Of a DNA stretch of 64,000 bases, positions 21,992 to 33,590 are shown in pieces. Each line of letters opens with the position of its first letter. Position 1 is the stretch's first letter. Location of the stretch: positions 2,294,001 to 2,358,000 of the forward strand of contig OZ020492.1 in NCBI GenBank assembly GCA_963971405.1. Direction: 5' to 3'. Below the pieces are notes generated by a model that saw only the letters and a list, made by a program, of their open reading frames with translations, made no database searches and was not told the DNA's origin. Source of the stretch: Psococerastis gibbosa (taxonomy: Eukaryota; Arthropoda; Insecta; Psocodea; Psocidae). Position numbers and translations under genes: made by a program.

Positions 21992-22633
21992 TTATAAAAA
22001 AAAAAACAATCATAGTGCCATAGAAAGACCACCCACGGGTCTCGACGGGGGTGGGGTAAGTCCCAGCACCTCAGACCACCCACGAGGGGTAGATGGGATA
22101 GCTCGACGGGGGGGTGGGATAAGTCCCAGCACCTCAGACCACCCACGAGGGGTAGCATGATGGGTAGATGGGATAGCTCGACGGGGGGTGGGGTAAGTCC
22201 CGTTTTAATTCAATTAACACCATTAAAAAAAAAAAAAAAAAAATAAAATAAAATAAAAAAAAAAAAAATAAAAAAAAAAAAATAAAAAAAAAAAAAAAAA
22301 TAAAAATAAAAAAAAAAAAAAAAAATATAACTGTATCTCACAAATTAGTAATTATACAAAAAAAAAAAATCATAGTGCCATAGAAAGACCACCCACGGGT
22401 CTCGATGGGGGGGGGGGGGATAAGCGCCAGAACCTCAGACCACCCACGAGGGGTAGCATGACGGGGGGGTGGGGTAGATGGGGTAGCTCGACGGGGGGGT
22501 GGGGTAAGCGCCAGAACCTCAGACCACCCACGAGGGGTAACACACAAAAATAGATAGACCACCCGCGGGGGATAGATGGGATAGCACGACGGGGGGTGGG
22601 ATAAGCGCCAGAAACCCCCTTTCTACTCTACTT
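21992..22633. repeat. GC-rich minisatellite with A-rich core, right arm
   Basis: Reverse complement of 8814-9455. The A-rich tract lies near 22225-22325. The arm ends at CTCTACTT (22633), followed by ACGG. Confidence 0.85.
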
Positions 22634-22639
22634 ACGGAA

Positions 22640-23095
22640 ATTAAAAAATGAAGCTTTTTTTGCAGTAAATGAAAGAAAAGAGTTATTTTTATTATATTTT
22701 GGAGGCATTGCTTACGTTGTTACGGTTGAAAGAGTGGTTTTTTGTTTTTTCAATTAAATGGACCTGAAATGTTTTCAGCAGTGAATATTTATTTTTCACT
22801 ACGAACATCGGAGAGTTGTCTGTTAGGTACCCACTGAAAAATTATTACACAGCGAAAAGTTGTGAATGTTGAAATGGCTGTATTATTTAAAAAATTAAAT
22901 TGACCTGAAATGAGTTTTAGGTGCGCTGTAAAATTAGAATGAGTTCTGTAGCAAATAGTTTTCCCTATAAACGTATAAAATTTTAACGCAGCGAAGGGAC
23001 TACGTCGTTACGGTTGAAATGTCTAGAGTTCCTTTTTAAATTAAATGGACCTAAAATAGGATTTCAGGTACGGTTTGAGGGAGAATAGCATGTAC
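22640..23095. repeat. Degenerate ~140-150-bp tandem repeat beside the palindrome
   Basis: ATTAAATGGACCTGAAAT-like stretches occur at 22753, 22904 and 23040, each preceded by a GTTACGGTTGAAA-like segment. Three diverged units. No coding signal. Confidence 0.6.
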
Positions 23096-23457
23096 CGGTG
23101 TCCAGGGGCGTCTAGATTGGTTTCGGTGTACCATCGGTTCCGGGGAACAAGGCGAGTGTGCCGCTTCACAAAATGGGCCCATGAAAACTAACAATAAGAC
23201 GTCATTTATATCTTTCGATTGGCAAGGTTTTTTGTGGCCACCGTCTTCTTCGAATACTTCTCGCGCCTCTTTGGATGATAAATTCTATAGTTGGACACAT
23301 TGTTTACCCATTGCGGTCGGTATCGTTTCTTTACCGGTTAAAATACTAGTGTGTTGAATGCTCGTTCTTCGTTGCAAAGTCAGGTTTGACGACCAATTTG
23401 GATCAGGTGGTCTGTCATCGATGGAAGAGAGAATTTATAAGGAAATCGTCAACATCT

Positions 23458-23684
23458 GTCAGGACAAGTAGATTAGTGGTACAGACTCCAACTTTCACCC
23501 GAAAGGTTGTTGGTTCGAGTCCCACACTTGCTACATTTTCTGGCCATGCTTCGGAGGGCATGTAAAGCAGGCGGTCCCGAGCTTTCCTAGTTGAGTGTAA
23601 GAGAGGGCTTTATTGCCCTAACTCCGCTAGGTTGGCTTAGTAATAGAACAAAAAAAGTCAATATTTATTTATTTATTTATTTAT
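23458..23684 (+). mobile_element. SINE-A, full-length tRNA-related copy
   Basis: The head contains an A-box-like TAGATTAGTGGT (23469-23480) and a perfect B box GGTTCGAGTCC (23512-23522), 31 bases apart, as in RNA polymerase III promoters of tRNA-derived SINEs. The body (TTTTCTGGCCATGCTTCGGA ... CTAACTCCGCTAGG) is shared by all copies. The 3' end is TTAGTAATAGAAC plus an (ATTT)n tail to 23684. The parent tRNA is uncertain; the loop CTTTCAC would fit a Glu-type anticodon. Confidence 0.9.
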
Positions 23685-24656
23685 CTGGGTTCAGCACCAC
23701 GTGGACTTGTATTGATAAATTTATGATAGAATTGACCAATAGATTGTGTCTTGGCGACTCAGTGGGAACCAGAAGGGTAAAATGAGCACCCATAGCTCAG
23801 TCAATCAACGGTTCGTCATTTGTGACCGAGATTAATTGGTGCTATCTCGCCTTACGCCAAACATTGTGATAATGCAGCCAGTAATATTGCCATGGAGTGC
23901 GCTAAATTCTGTGTCTGATATTCTTTTGTCAGCCTAGCCTGTTGAATTGTTCATTTTTTTTTTAATGTAGCAATACTGCAAAATTTCCTCTGACTCCTTT
24001 TGCCATTTCCTTTGACATTTCCCCCTACGTTTCACCGCCATCGGCCATAATTAGCTTATAGTTAGGTGCTATCTATTATATTTCATTAAATTTGGTAGCA
24101 ACCGGGAAAAGGGATGTGCACTGATATATTATATACTTGGAGGAGGAGGGGTGGAAAGCAAAAGCTTTCTGGCCTCTAATTGGCTCGCTGCCAACTCAGC
24201 ATGATTTCCAGATGATGAGGTTTGTTATTGTGATGTTTAGTTTCGAGTTCAAATTGATTTTTCACATGAAATGTTGGTTGTAATAATTGAAATGCTATAA
24301 TATAAATATATATATATATATATATAAAATGTTCCTCCGCATGGCCTGGGTCCACCCTAATCGGTACCTTACCTTCAATGTACTGTACTTTGTAGGGTGT
24401 ATCCCGCACGCCTCTACGTAGGCATGGGAGCCCTAAATGAATTCGATGTATATTTGTATTTATTGAATATAACGAATTTTTATTATTATTATTATATTAG
24501 GGGAAAACGCGGTCACCAGACATATTGCTGACCGCAACATCCCAAGAAGTCAATAGAGCAGTGGTGAAGAGAGCAGATTCTCTATACCAGTCCTCAGGCC
24601 TGACCATTGGTTTTTCATGGAACGACTTTTTTGTTGCGCTGGCCTATGTGCAATAA

Positions 24657-24971
24657 GGCGCCCATTCCACCGACCGGCTAGGGCTATTTACAAAAATAGT
24701 GACGTGGTAGCAGACATTCAAGACTTAGGCGGGGTTTCCACCGACCTTGCATTGCAGAATTAACGGAATTGTTTATTTTCCTCTATGCCATAGTTAAAAT
24801 TGATCAATGATCATACAGTAAAATCACAAACAAACAAACTAAAATTAAAAAATGGCGTCATGGAATATGTTAAGTACAAACATTTTAATAGATTTCTATA
24901 AAAAGAAAAATTCTAATTTCGGTCAATGTCATTTGCATTCTGCAATGCGAGGTCGGTGGAAACGCCACCTA
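24657..24971. mobile_element. HM MITE copy 2, right end missing
   Basis: Begins GGCGCCCATTCC after TAA (24654-24656) and follows the family through the inner inverted motif. It diverges at GCCACCTA near 24971, so the outermost ~75 bp on the right are lost at the boundary of the inner repeat. Confidence 0.8.
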
Positions 24972-25079
24972 TAGTACGTTTTTACAATGGCTGGTCGCAG
25001 AGGAGAATTCAAATATTATCTTATTATAATATATCAATATATAAATATATTACTCTAATTCCGACCGCTGACTTGGTTA

Positions 25080-25800
25080 TCACTAAAATCTGTCACTTTT
25101 TATTTTTAATATAATTTACTTCACAAGTTATTAAATATTTAGTAGATCCAAGTTGTAGAGGACTATTTCATCCATAGTACTATGCGGATATCAGTTTTGG
25201 TGCAATGATTTTTCCGTTAAACTGATAGGAGACTTTGTGGTGACAATTGAATTATTGTTATTATCTGCGAAAATAAATAAAAAATTGTTGAGGAAGTTGC
25301 CCACCCCCGAATCACTCCAAAATATGTTTATACTTTTTTACTTTATTTAATACTTAATTCATAAAGATTTGGTCTCGTTAATTGATAGAGGGCAATTTCA
25401 CACACCATATTATAGGTGGTTTTCAATTTTGTCATAATTTTCCATGAAATTTTAGTTTGGTAAATTACTGTCATCTATGAATATCTCCTTGCACCAAAAC
25501 TAGAAAATTCCTAAGTACTATGTTTGAAGTAGTTCTCTGCTAATTGAACATACCAATCATGTAGCTTTAATTATTAAATTTAGTAAGAAATATAATTCAA
25601 CCTTTTTTCGGATGAAGAAGGAGTGGCCAATGTCAACCTACAGCTGCTTCTGCTTTGAGAACTTTTAACACCAAAAATAAAAAAAATGGCTTATGAATTA
25701 TGATATCATGTATGTGAAATAGTATTCTACAACATGGGTGGACTAAATCTTATTAACTTGCTTGGTAAATTAAACGAGAAATGAAAATTGACAGATTTAT
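25080..25800. mobile_element. Diverged hairpin element IR3 with internal repeat M
   Basis: AAAATCTGTCAC...CAAGTTATTAAATATT at the left and AACTTGCTTGG...TTGACAGATTT at the right are inverted. Repeat M (25300-25475) is also found at 490-690. Confidence 0.5.
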
Positions 25801-26487
25801 ACGTGTGATCCTGCTATACTCTTAAAGAAAGACAAATTTCAAAGTCAGGGCTTTAGATGTAAATTAGCATACAGAGAAAAAGATGAATGGCCACAATATC
25901 CGAACGCCATCAAAGGCCAGATTGTAACGATATGGGACTTAAATTTAATTAAAAAAAATCTTAGAAGTTGGTTCGAAAAAGCAGTAATTCGCAGTGATAG
26001 GTAAATTTATTAGCCATTCGGATATCACACTAGCGCTTAATTATGCTTCGGTAGGCTTTGACCGAGTCGAGAAAGAATGCCGAATTCAGATTAATGCACA
26101 AAAATGCAGTTAGATGGTCGTAAGATAAGATTGTCGCGCGGTTGTACGGTACATCCGAAAATTTGGCTTGCACATAATACATACCTGGCTGGTCCTTAAT
26201 TAAAGTTTTACAGTGCATTACCGTTATATTGCATTTTGCGTATGAGACACAGTTTTCGAATCTCGGTTCATTTTCGTTAAATTCTTTTAGTTTCTGAGAG
26301 CATTCTAATCAAGATCCATATCTTTAGCACAGGCTGGCTTTTTGCCGTTCGACGAGTGTCCACTTTTTTTGGTTCAATATTGAGTTTTGGTGTACAGCTA
26401 TTTTCAAATTACTCAAATTACCAAAGGGCGTTGCGTTATGATTAAAAAAAAAGAAAAAAAAATGCACCTTACCATATGGCAATTGTA
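25801..26487. other. Non-coding stretch
   Basis: No repeat or coding signal recognised. Confidence 0.4.
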
Positions 26488-26734
26488 ATTTTTTTGAAGG
26501 ACTTTTTTAAGGACCCAGGCCCATAGGTCCCTTGTCGAATGCCAACGACCCCGTGGATTGCGGACATTATTTATATTGTTTCCGTATGAATTTTAGCCAT
26601 TGGCAAACTGGTATACGTTCTCGATGTCAATCTACCTGTACACCAGCTACAAGCGATAATGGACAAGCTGAGACAAGCTTACCATTGACGCAATGAAACA
26701 GGCGAAGCATGACTTAACCAAGTACAGATACGAG
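26488..26734 (-). mobile_element. Retroposon B copy
   Basis: TTTTTTGAAGGAC, CCAACGACCCCGTGG, GGACAAGCTGAGACAAGC, ending CAGATACGAG. Confidence 0.82.
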
Positions 26735-27010
26735 CCTACCATTATGGTTAAAAAAAAAGCGAAAACTGTAAACGTTTTTATCAGTAAAATCATTGGAAGG
26801 TAGGTTTGCACAGTGCTTACATACTAGCATTGTTTTCAAATTTTGGTTCGAGGGATCTTTCTTAAAAGTTTTAGTGTAGCTCAACTGCTTTGAATGCCTC
26901 TTGTATCAAAGATTGGGAGATCATCATGGCAATCGTAGACATGAAGATACCGTACTTGGGACTTCCCAAAAGGAAGTCAAGTATGTAACCTAGGTAGAGT
27001 ATCGAATAAT

Positions 27011-27091
27011 GCACAAGCTGAGACAACAAGCTTACTATTGACCAATTGTAGCAGGCGGAAGCATGGCTAAACCATGTTCGGGTACGAGTCG
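27011..27091 (-). mobile_element. Retroposon B fragment
   Basis: CACAAGCTGAGACAAC, GCAGGCGGAAGCATGGC and GGGTACGAGTC. A weaker echo lies at 27197-27280. Confidence 0.55.
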
Positions 27092-27114
27092 ATTACCATG
27101 GTGAGGTAAGGCAA

Positions 27115-27185
27115 GGCGAATAAGACTTAGTTCAGCTACCTTTGTAACCTGAAAAGGGTCTAATTCCCGTGAGATTCTACTCGTC
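27115..27185 (+). repeat. Repeat L, copy 2
   Basis: Partner of 44955-45090, lying between two retroposon-B-like fragments. Confidence 0.5.
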
Positions 27186-27289
27186 ATGGAGGAGCAAGTA
27201 CTCAGCATGAGGTACAAGGCTAAGACTAGCTTACCAGTGATACATTGTCGCAGACTTTACCAAGTTCGGACACGAGTCACTCGCGTTCT

Positions 27290-28984
27290 GAACACGCACC
27301 TAACCTACTTACAATAAAATCGTTACTAGTGATATGGGAAGTCGTATTTTCAAATTCATGGAAAAACTGCATCATCAAAAATTTAAAAAAAAACGTAAAT
27401 TATTAGCACAAAATCGATTCCTACAGTCGTATTCTGATAGGTTGATTGTTGCTGTCGCTAACCTTGCATGTTTTCAAGATAACAGGAAGACTAGGAAGGA
27501 TAAACAGCCGCCCTAGCACCAAGATTAAATTATCCAGGAATAACTGTAAATTATCCTAAATAACCCCCAATGAATGTAAATTGTCTAACGGGAACGAATG
27601 TGGGATAAGTAATAAATTAGAAGAAGGAAAACTCTGTTCATTGTTGCATATGCTATGACGTAGGAGGGAACTTCTTTTTTCTCTATTGGGCCAAACATGA
27701 CAAAATAGTTGAATGTTTTATTTGAGCGGGTTAGTTTTAATGTATTACCTTTCTTCTACTTCTCCCCCCTTAGTAGGGGGGGGGGGGTTACTTCTGGTCC
27801 ATTTTTTATACTCTTAACCGCCTTGAGCTCTGCCTTATTTCCCCCTTTTCTCGGCCCGTTGTTCGATTCTTTCTTCGAGTACTGCCCTCTGTCTGCCAGT
27901 AGGTCTCCCCCCTTCTGGCCTCGCCTCAGGCAACTTCCGGGGGGGGGGGGGGGGGCGTAATTAAATGGCTTAAATAATGATCCGGGCAAGTTTTTCTTTT
28001 TTGTAGGTGTTATGCTTGCAAGTAACCAGATTCCAAATTAGGTCTGAACGCTTACGTCCGGTAGTGTAGGTGTAGATTGTCGGTAGAACCAAGCTTTCCT
28101 GTGGATAGTTTCTACTGGTAGGAACTATTGTAAAGGACTGGTGCCACGAACCCCTGAAGTATCGGTAAAAAATACTGGACTGGGCTATATAGATGGGGCA
28201 TTGAATTCCCGCCAAATATATATATATATTTAATTTCGACGCAAAATCTCCTATTACCATCCATTGAAAAGACGTAACAGGGTTTAAAAAATATTTTTTT
28301 GTGGACTCGAATGTTCCATCTCTCCTATATAGAACTCTAGTCTCGACCCGCACTAGCGTTAGGGTGGCTGCCACGAATGCCATGGTAAGGAATACTAAAC
28401 GGCACCGCCATCTACAAATTCATTGCTGTGCCATCCAGTATTATTTTCTGGAACTTTTCAAACAGACGTTTTTTTTTTTTTTTTCAATATAATATAATCA
28501 ATATAGTTATCCTTTGTCTTCGCACGAATTTGACTCTTAGTGACTTACACTGATAGGTAGCCTTCCTTTGCTAAACCCATGAGTGCGGTCATTGGTGGGT
28601 ATTTTAAAGATACTAGGAAGGAGGAATATCTGGAGGGAATGAACCGGGTTACTTATAGAAATCACTTCAGCTCAAGAGGCCATCTGGTCTATAGCTATTC
28701 GTGGCAGATGTTCTGTCATTCAATAAAAACTTCTTTTAGGGGAAAAACTCAATGGTTAATGCTACACCACTGATAATAAGAACTATAGGAGAAGTTAAAA
28801 AGTTCCACTTTTTACCTGAGTATGTTGCTTGATGTCTTTACTGATGTATCTAGAATTAGACATTTACTCATGAAATTTAATGTTCCTAGAAAAAACATTG
28901 GTTCTTTGTTCCAAATTTGACTAAAACCACATTTGAATAAAAATGAAATATTGTTGAGACTCATTGATCGAGCTTGGTTAAGTC
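27290..28984. other. Non-coding stretch with poly-G tracts
   Basis: Poly-G at 27776-27787 and 27939-27954. The Gly/Pro-rich ORFs beside them are artefacts of these runs. An (AT)n tract lies at 28217-28230. Short ORFs at 27334, 28301 and 28579 are not recognised. Confidence 0.4.
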
Positions 28985-29212
28985 GAGCTCACGACTGTTA
29001 CATTGTGTGCTAAGCATGTCTCTGCTTGTCCATTGTCTCTTGTAGCCGTTGTGGGTTGACGTCGAGGACGTCTACCAGTTTGCCAGTGGCCATAAGAAAA
29101 TAATATCAAAATTATTATTATTATGTCCGCGTAAAAATAAAAAAAGGCCCTTGACAGGGCATGACTCAATGGGCCACTTCAAGTGAACCTACGTAAATGA
29201 AAAGTCCTTCAA
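28985..29212 (+). mobile_element. Retroposon B copy, partial
   Basis: TCTGCTTGTCCATTGTCTC, CAGTTTGCCAGTGGCC, ATTATTATGTCCG, ending AAAAGTCCTTC. Confidence 0.72.
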
Positions 29213-29308
29213 ATAATAATGGAGATGAAGTTTCTGAAATCAAAAATTTGTTTTCAAAGAGAACCTTATCTTCGCTTTTGTTCTTTAACTTAAAAAAAAA
29301 AAAAAATA

Positions 29309-29469
29309 GCCATGGTATGGACTCGGACTTTCACCTGAAAGGCAGTTGAGAGGCCAACACTTGCCACATTTTCTGGCCATGCATCGGAGGAAACGTAAAA
29401 CTGACGGTCCCAGTCCTCGATTAGGAGTAAGATTATAAACCCCCCCCCTCCCAAACGGAGTTATAAAAG
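29309..29469 (+). mobile_element. SINE-A, degenerate
   Basis: GACTTTCACCTGAAAGGC, CACATTTTCTGGCCATGC and GGAGTAAGATTATAAACC are recognisable. The B box is lost. Confidence 0.65.
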
Positions 29470-29504
29470 AATGAGAAAAACCACCTGGACACTATTTTTG
29501 TGAA

Positions 29505-29712
29505 CCTACGTGCTTAACATGCGTAATTACATCATTTTCGAGTAGTTTGTCCAAAATCGAGGTGCAGGCATTTCATAAATTTCTGGTTCCTGCCTTCCTG
29601 GGACCGCAAAACGTGTAAATCCGTTGAAATCTCGAATTCGAAAAATTCGGCCATTACAAAGCTTTCCTTATACTTACGTATAAAATATTAAAGCAAAAAG
29701 TTATAGAAATAC
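29505..29712 (+). mobile_element. FB right-end fragment
   Basis: CGTGTAAATCCGTTGAAATC, then CCATTACAAAGCTTTCCTTA and GTATAAAATATTAAAGC follow the right terminus of FB (38290-38376). Confidence 0.7.
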
Positions 29713-30130
29713 ATTCTTCGAATTGCTTGGGAAATGTATGTGCCTTGCATCTCTGGGTGTGTTAATGTTTTCGCCATTGCAATTAATACTCGCTAAGGTG
29801 GTCTTTAATGCGCCCTGAATTATTTATTGTTTTAAATGGTTTGCCAGGGACATACCCAGGTTTGCTAAAACCATACAAATGACGCATTGTCTCATATACT
29901 ACCCCGAATTCCTATGACTTTTGATGTTTAATATGCGTGTCGAATCATTGATTATACGAGTGTCCTTTGCTCTTTTTGGTTTTTTAAATTAGGAGTTTCT
30001 ACCAAAAAAGGGTTTATTTGTAATTGACATCGAATGTTGTCTTAAAAATTATATATTGTCGGCAATATTTGTGTGAAAAAAATCTGATGACTACAGCATG
30101 CTGTGGGACATCGATAACTTAGGACTCAGG

Positions 30131-30609
30131 ACTCATGTAGAGTAGTGGCAGACACTGTGACTTTCACCCGAAAGGTTGTTGGTTCGGGTAATTTTAATTT
30201 TTTGAAAGACTTTTTATTGACCCAGGCCTACTTACCATATACCATATACCCATATGGCCCTTTTTCAATGACCCCTTGGATTTCGGACATTATTTGTATT
30301 GTTTCCGAATGAATTTTTGGCTGTTCGCAAACTGGTATACGTTCTCGATGACAACGTACCCCCACTACAAGCGATAAATGGACAAGGTGAGACAAGCTTA
30401 CCATTAGCGAAATAAAACAGGCGGAAGCATGACTTAACCAAGTAAAGATACGAGTCTGGTTCGGGTACTACACCTACATGTAAAGCAGGCGGTCCCGGGC
30501 CTTCTTAGTTGAGTGTAAGAGAGGATTTTATAGCCCAAACTCTGAACTCTGCTAGGTTGGATTATTAATAGAACAAGAAGTATTATTTATTTATTTATTT
30601 ATTTATTTA
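30131..30609 (+). mobile_element. SINE-A split by a retroposon-B insertion
   Basis: Head at 30131-30190 (GTAGAGTAGTGG ... TTGGTTCGGG). Body and tail at 30468-30609 (GTAAAGCAGGCGGTCCCGGG ... TTAATAGAAC plus (ATTT)n). The foreign sequence lies between two TGGTTCGGGTA copies. Confidence 0.85.
30191..30456 (-). mobile_element. Retroposon B with 11-bp target duplication
   Basis: Flanked by TGGTTCGGGTA at 30180-30190 and 30457-30467. On its sense strand it starts GACTCGTATC, runs through TAAGCTTGTCTCACC and GAGAACGTATACCAG, and ends A-rich (AATAAAAAGTC). Direct duplication plus A-rich 3' end indicates retroposition. I see no clear tRNA A/B boxes, so its promoter origin is unknown. Confidence 0.82.
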
Positions 30610-30699
30610 ATAAGAATGTATTTTAAGAACAAAATTAATGAATTGATGAAATTTTTTTGTCGCCATTATTTTTGGGAGGCTTTTTATGGGCATATTGGT

Positions 30700-31158
30700 T
30701 AATAACTCTTAAGAAGACATGCTACGTAGAAAATTAGCACCCCAAATTTGTTGATTTTATTGCCTTTTTATTTTTTAATTAATTAACATAGCAAGTTATT
30801 AAAGATTTGGCTCGTGTAAGTTATAGAAGACTGCTTCATGCATAATAATTATAATTATACATATAATTATATATTATATATATATAATTATATATATAAT
30901 TATAATAATAAAATTTGGTACCTTAATTCTTTAAAAAAAAAACCAGGGGCGACTAAAATTTAGCGTAATCTGGGATTTTCGGAAAAACTACAAACCGAAA
31001 AGTAAAAATACCCGAATATATGATGAACGAAGTAGTGTTCTACAACTTAAATGAGCCAAGTTTTTAATAACTCGCTCTGTTAATTAATTAAAAAATGAAA
31101 AGTCAATAAAAACAACAAATTTTGTGGTGTTAATTTTCTACGTATCTCTTAATAGTTA
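30700..31158. mobile_element. Long hairpin element IR2, relative of IR1
   Basis: TAACTCTTAAGAAGACATGC ... GTATCTCTTAATAGTTA termini, with arms containing AGCAAGTTATTAAAGATTTGG and its complement. An AT-microsatellite-rich insert at 30840-30910. Confidence 0.72.
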
Positions 31159-31611
31159 GCCAAGTTGGCTTATTAATAGAAAATAAAAACATTATTTTAT
31201 TTATTTTGTAGTAGCCAAAAAAAATGCTGGCTGCAGACATTCAAGCAGGTGTTAACACACTATTGACAAAATACATACATTAAAGAAAATAAACTGTTGA
31301 AATTTGCTCGGATAAGTGGCCTTTGGACCATTACGGTAGGGTTTCAAACTATATTTCAGAGTTTACCAACCACTCAAGAAGGGTGTTACGTTACTCAATC
31401 CGGAAAAGGGACGGTTCGAGCCTTAAACTGTCGAATTTTGGATTCTTTGTGCACACATGTAGAACATTTGATGGACACCCTCTTCCTTTAATATTATTAT
31501 ATTATTTAAGTACCCACACTTTATACAATTTCAGACCCTTTGTTTTTCCCCGCTGTCAGTGTTAAATGATAAAATTAAAATAATTGTTGTGTTCATTATG
31601 TTTAAATATTA

Positions 31612-31712
31612 TTTTGAAATGAAATGAAATGAAAATACGACTTTATTGTAAACAAAACAAAAGGCGAACAATAAGACTATAAAGTCTTGTTTTCATGCTA
31701 ACCTATTTTAAA
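31612..31712 (-). mobile_element. LINE 3'-UTR fragment
   Basis: Nearly identical to 57150-57240 on the same strand, including the GAAATGAAAT tail and GACTATAAAGTCTTG. Truncated upstream. Confidence 0.8.
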
Positions 31713-31719
31713 TATATAT

Positions 31720-33100
31720 ATATAATTAAGAAGGCTTTCAAGCCCGGAGTTACGTGATAAGCCAGTGGAATTTGGGATGACTAACTACCAGGGGGTCGAG
31801 GGGGCATTGAATACCCCCAGTAAAACGGTGGGTCGCCCCCCCCCCGGAAATTTTTAAGTATTTAAATGCAAAAACACACAGTTTTAGTGTTGTTAGAGAG
31901 GTGCAGCAGAACAATGCAAGGATTTTTTCTTTTTTTCACATTTCAGGGGGGCTTCAGCCCCAAAGCCCCCTCCCTGGCTACGTGCCTGCTTATTGATGGC
32001 TCTATGATCAATATTTTAATTTTTTCAAAGATAAACATAGATAGTCGGGTGTCTAATTTCTTTCTTGACGAGTTAAAAAAACTAAAACAGTAGTTTTTGA
32101 CTGTTATATAGTAAGAGTCAGAATAAAATATAACGTGACGCTGAAGAGGGAGCCAAAAATAGTAAAGCTGAAATAATATGCTCAAGTATGCACGGAGCGT
32201 CCCACCCTTATAACCATTATTTAGCTCTCAAAAACTTTGCCTCTGCAAAATCGAATCGTAAATCGTAATTTTAACCGTCCCCCCCGCAAATTGGAACCAA
32301 GTACTTGCTCATTTCCATTGCCCTCATTCTTTTTTTTTATGTACCGTTTAACTCGGTTATATAAGAGACACCGGTGGATCAAGCTAGAAACTCTCTAGTA
32401 ACAGAGATTCAGATATGATTACAAATAGAATAAAACTAAATGATAGCAAAATGTTATATAGAATAGCTGAAGAAGTCGACATTTTCATTATAAGTATAAA
32501 GAAAATTACATGTATTCAAAATTTTTTTTGTTAATAATATATACTAATATTTCACGCGGGGTCTAAAAACGCCCTACCAAGAATTCTCGTTTTATTGTTT
32601 CTGAGAATTCAAATTAAACAAGAAGACATCATGAGGTGTAAAATTCGAACACTTATGTTCCGCACGAATTTCTACAATTTCTATTTAATACCATATCATA
32701 TTTGGGTTCGTATTGCTTTGCTTTGGGACATGCTTCCATCAATAACAATAAAATGATATTGTTATTTTGCAACGAAACTAGTGTACATCGTATCGGTTGT
32801 ATTTTTGGAATAAACTTATTGCGAAGAGATGTTTCGTAACATTATTATTGTGTGTTGGGAGCCTCTTTTTAAAAAACGTAAAATAATGCCCAAAAGCAAA
32901 CATGCCATCTGTTTTCTTACCCTTCCTAGAGAACTGCGATGGATTGCGTGCATGATGGTTCGGCAATAACGTCTAAATATTAAAATAGTAATAACCCATG
33001 TCTAGCCAATAACTTTTCAACTATAGGTACTGTACTGTCCACTTTATTACCACACGTAATAACTGGCAGTCATTAAAGTTTTGTATATTACTATTGCCCG
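31720..33100. other. Non-coding stretch
   Basis: Poly-C at 31836-31845. Remaining short ORFs are unrecognised. No structural repeat noticed. Confidence 0.4.
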
Positions 33101-33104
33101 CATC

Positions 33105-33358
33105 AGACTCGTATCTGTGCTTGGTGAAGTCATGCTTTCGCCTGTTTCATTGCGTGAATGGTAAGCTTGTCTCAGCTTGTCCATTATCGCTTGTAGCCGG
33201 TCTAGGTTGACATCGAGAACGTATATCAGTTTGCCAATAGCCAAAAGTCCATACGGAAACAATACATATAATGTCCAAAATTCACGGGGTCGTTGGCATT
33301 GGACTAGGGACCTATGGGCCACTACAAGTAGGCCTAGGTCCATTAAAAAAAAAGTCCT
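33105..33358 (+). mobile_element. Retroposon B, full length
   Basis: Starts GACTCGTATCTGTGC and ends TCCATTAAAAAAAAAGTCC. Shows the complete sense-strand layout. Confidence 0.82.
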
Positions 33359-33451
33359 CCATCGTCCGAATCAATATTTTTATTTGTCGTATTCTGAAAA
33401 AATAAAATAAAATAAATTAATTCATCATTTATTTGCGAACATGCCTATAAA

Positions 33452-33590
33452 AAACATCATGAGTAGAGGAAGAAGAACGCAATGATCCACAGTAAAATAC
33501 TTTAATAGTGACCGGTTTCGGATAAAATCCATCATATTAAAGTATTTTACTGTGGATCATTGCGTTCTTCTTCCTCTACGCATGATGTTT
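33452..33590. repeat. Near-perfect 139-bp hairpin
   Basis: 53-bp arms 33452-33504 and 33538-33590 (AAACATCATG...CATGATGTTT) with one mismatch and a 33-bp loop holding ACCGGTTTCGGAT. No ORF, no clear target duplication. Confidence 0.88.

Larger units (their letters stand above)
8814..22633. repeat. Giant inverted repeat (palindrome), two ~6.7-kb arms around a scaffold gap
   Basis: The left arm (8814-15559) and right arm (15886-22633) are reverse complements. Paired coordinates sum to 31447 in the outer parts, 31446 in the middle and 31445 near the centre. The two steps match one-base differences in homopolymers: a 16 versus 17 A/T run near 14095/17345, and a 17 versus 18 run near 12850/18600. 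All ORFs on one arm recur with identical translations on the other. Similarity stops abruptly at 8814 and 22633, where the flanks become unrelated. The bases immediately outside read ACGG on both sides (8810-8813 and 22634-22637). Possible readings are a very large fold-back mobile element, a genuine genomic palindrome kept uniform by gene conversion, or a misjoin of two contigs sharing one repeat. Confidence 0.9.

Noticed and set aside
27709-27989. Overlapping 77-83-aa ORFs rich in Gly/Pro
   Set aside because: They are produced by poly-G/poly-C runs read on both strands.
33047-33343. 98-aa minus ORF as a host gene
   Set aside because: It lies within a full-length retroposon-B copy and is not conserved as a frame in other copies.
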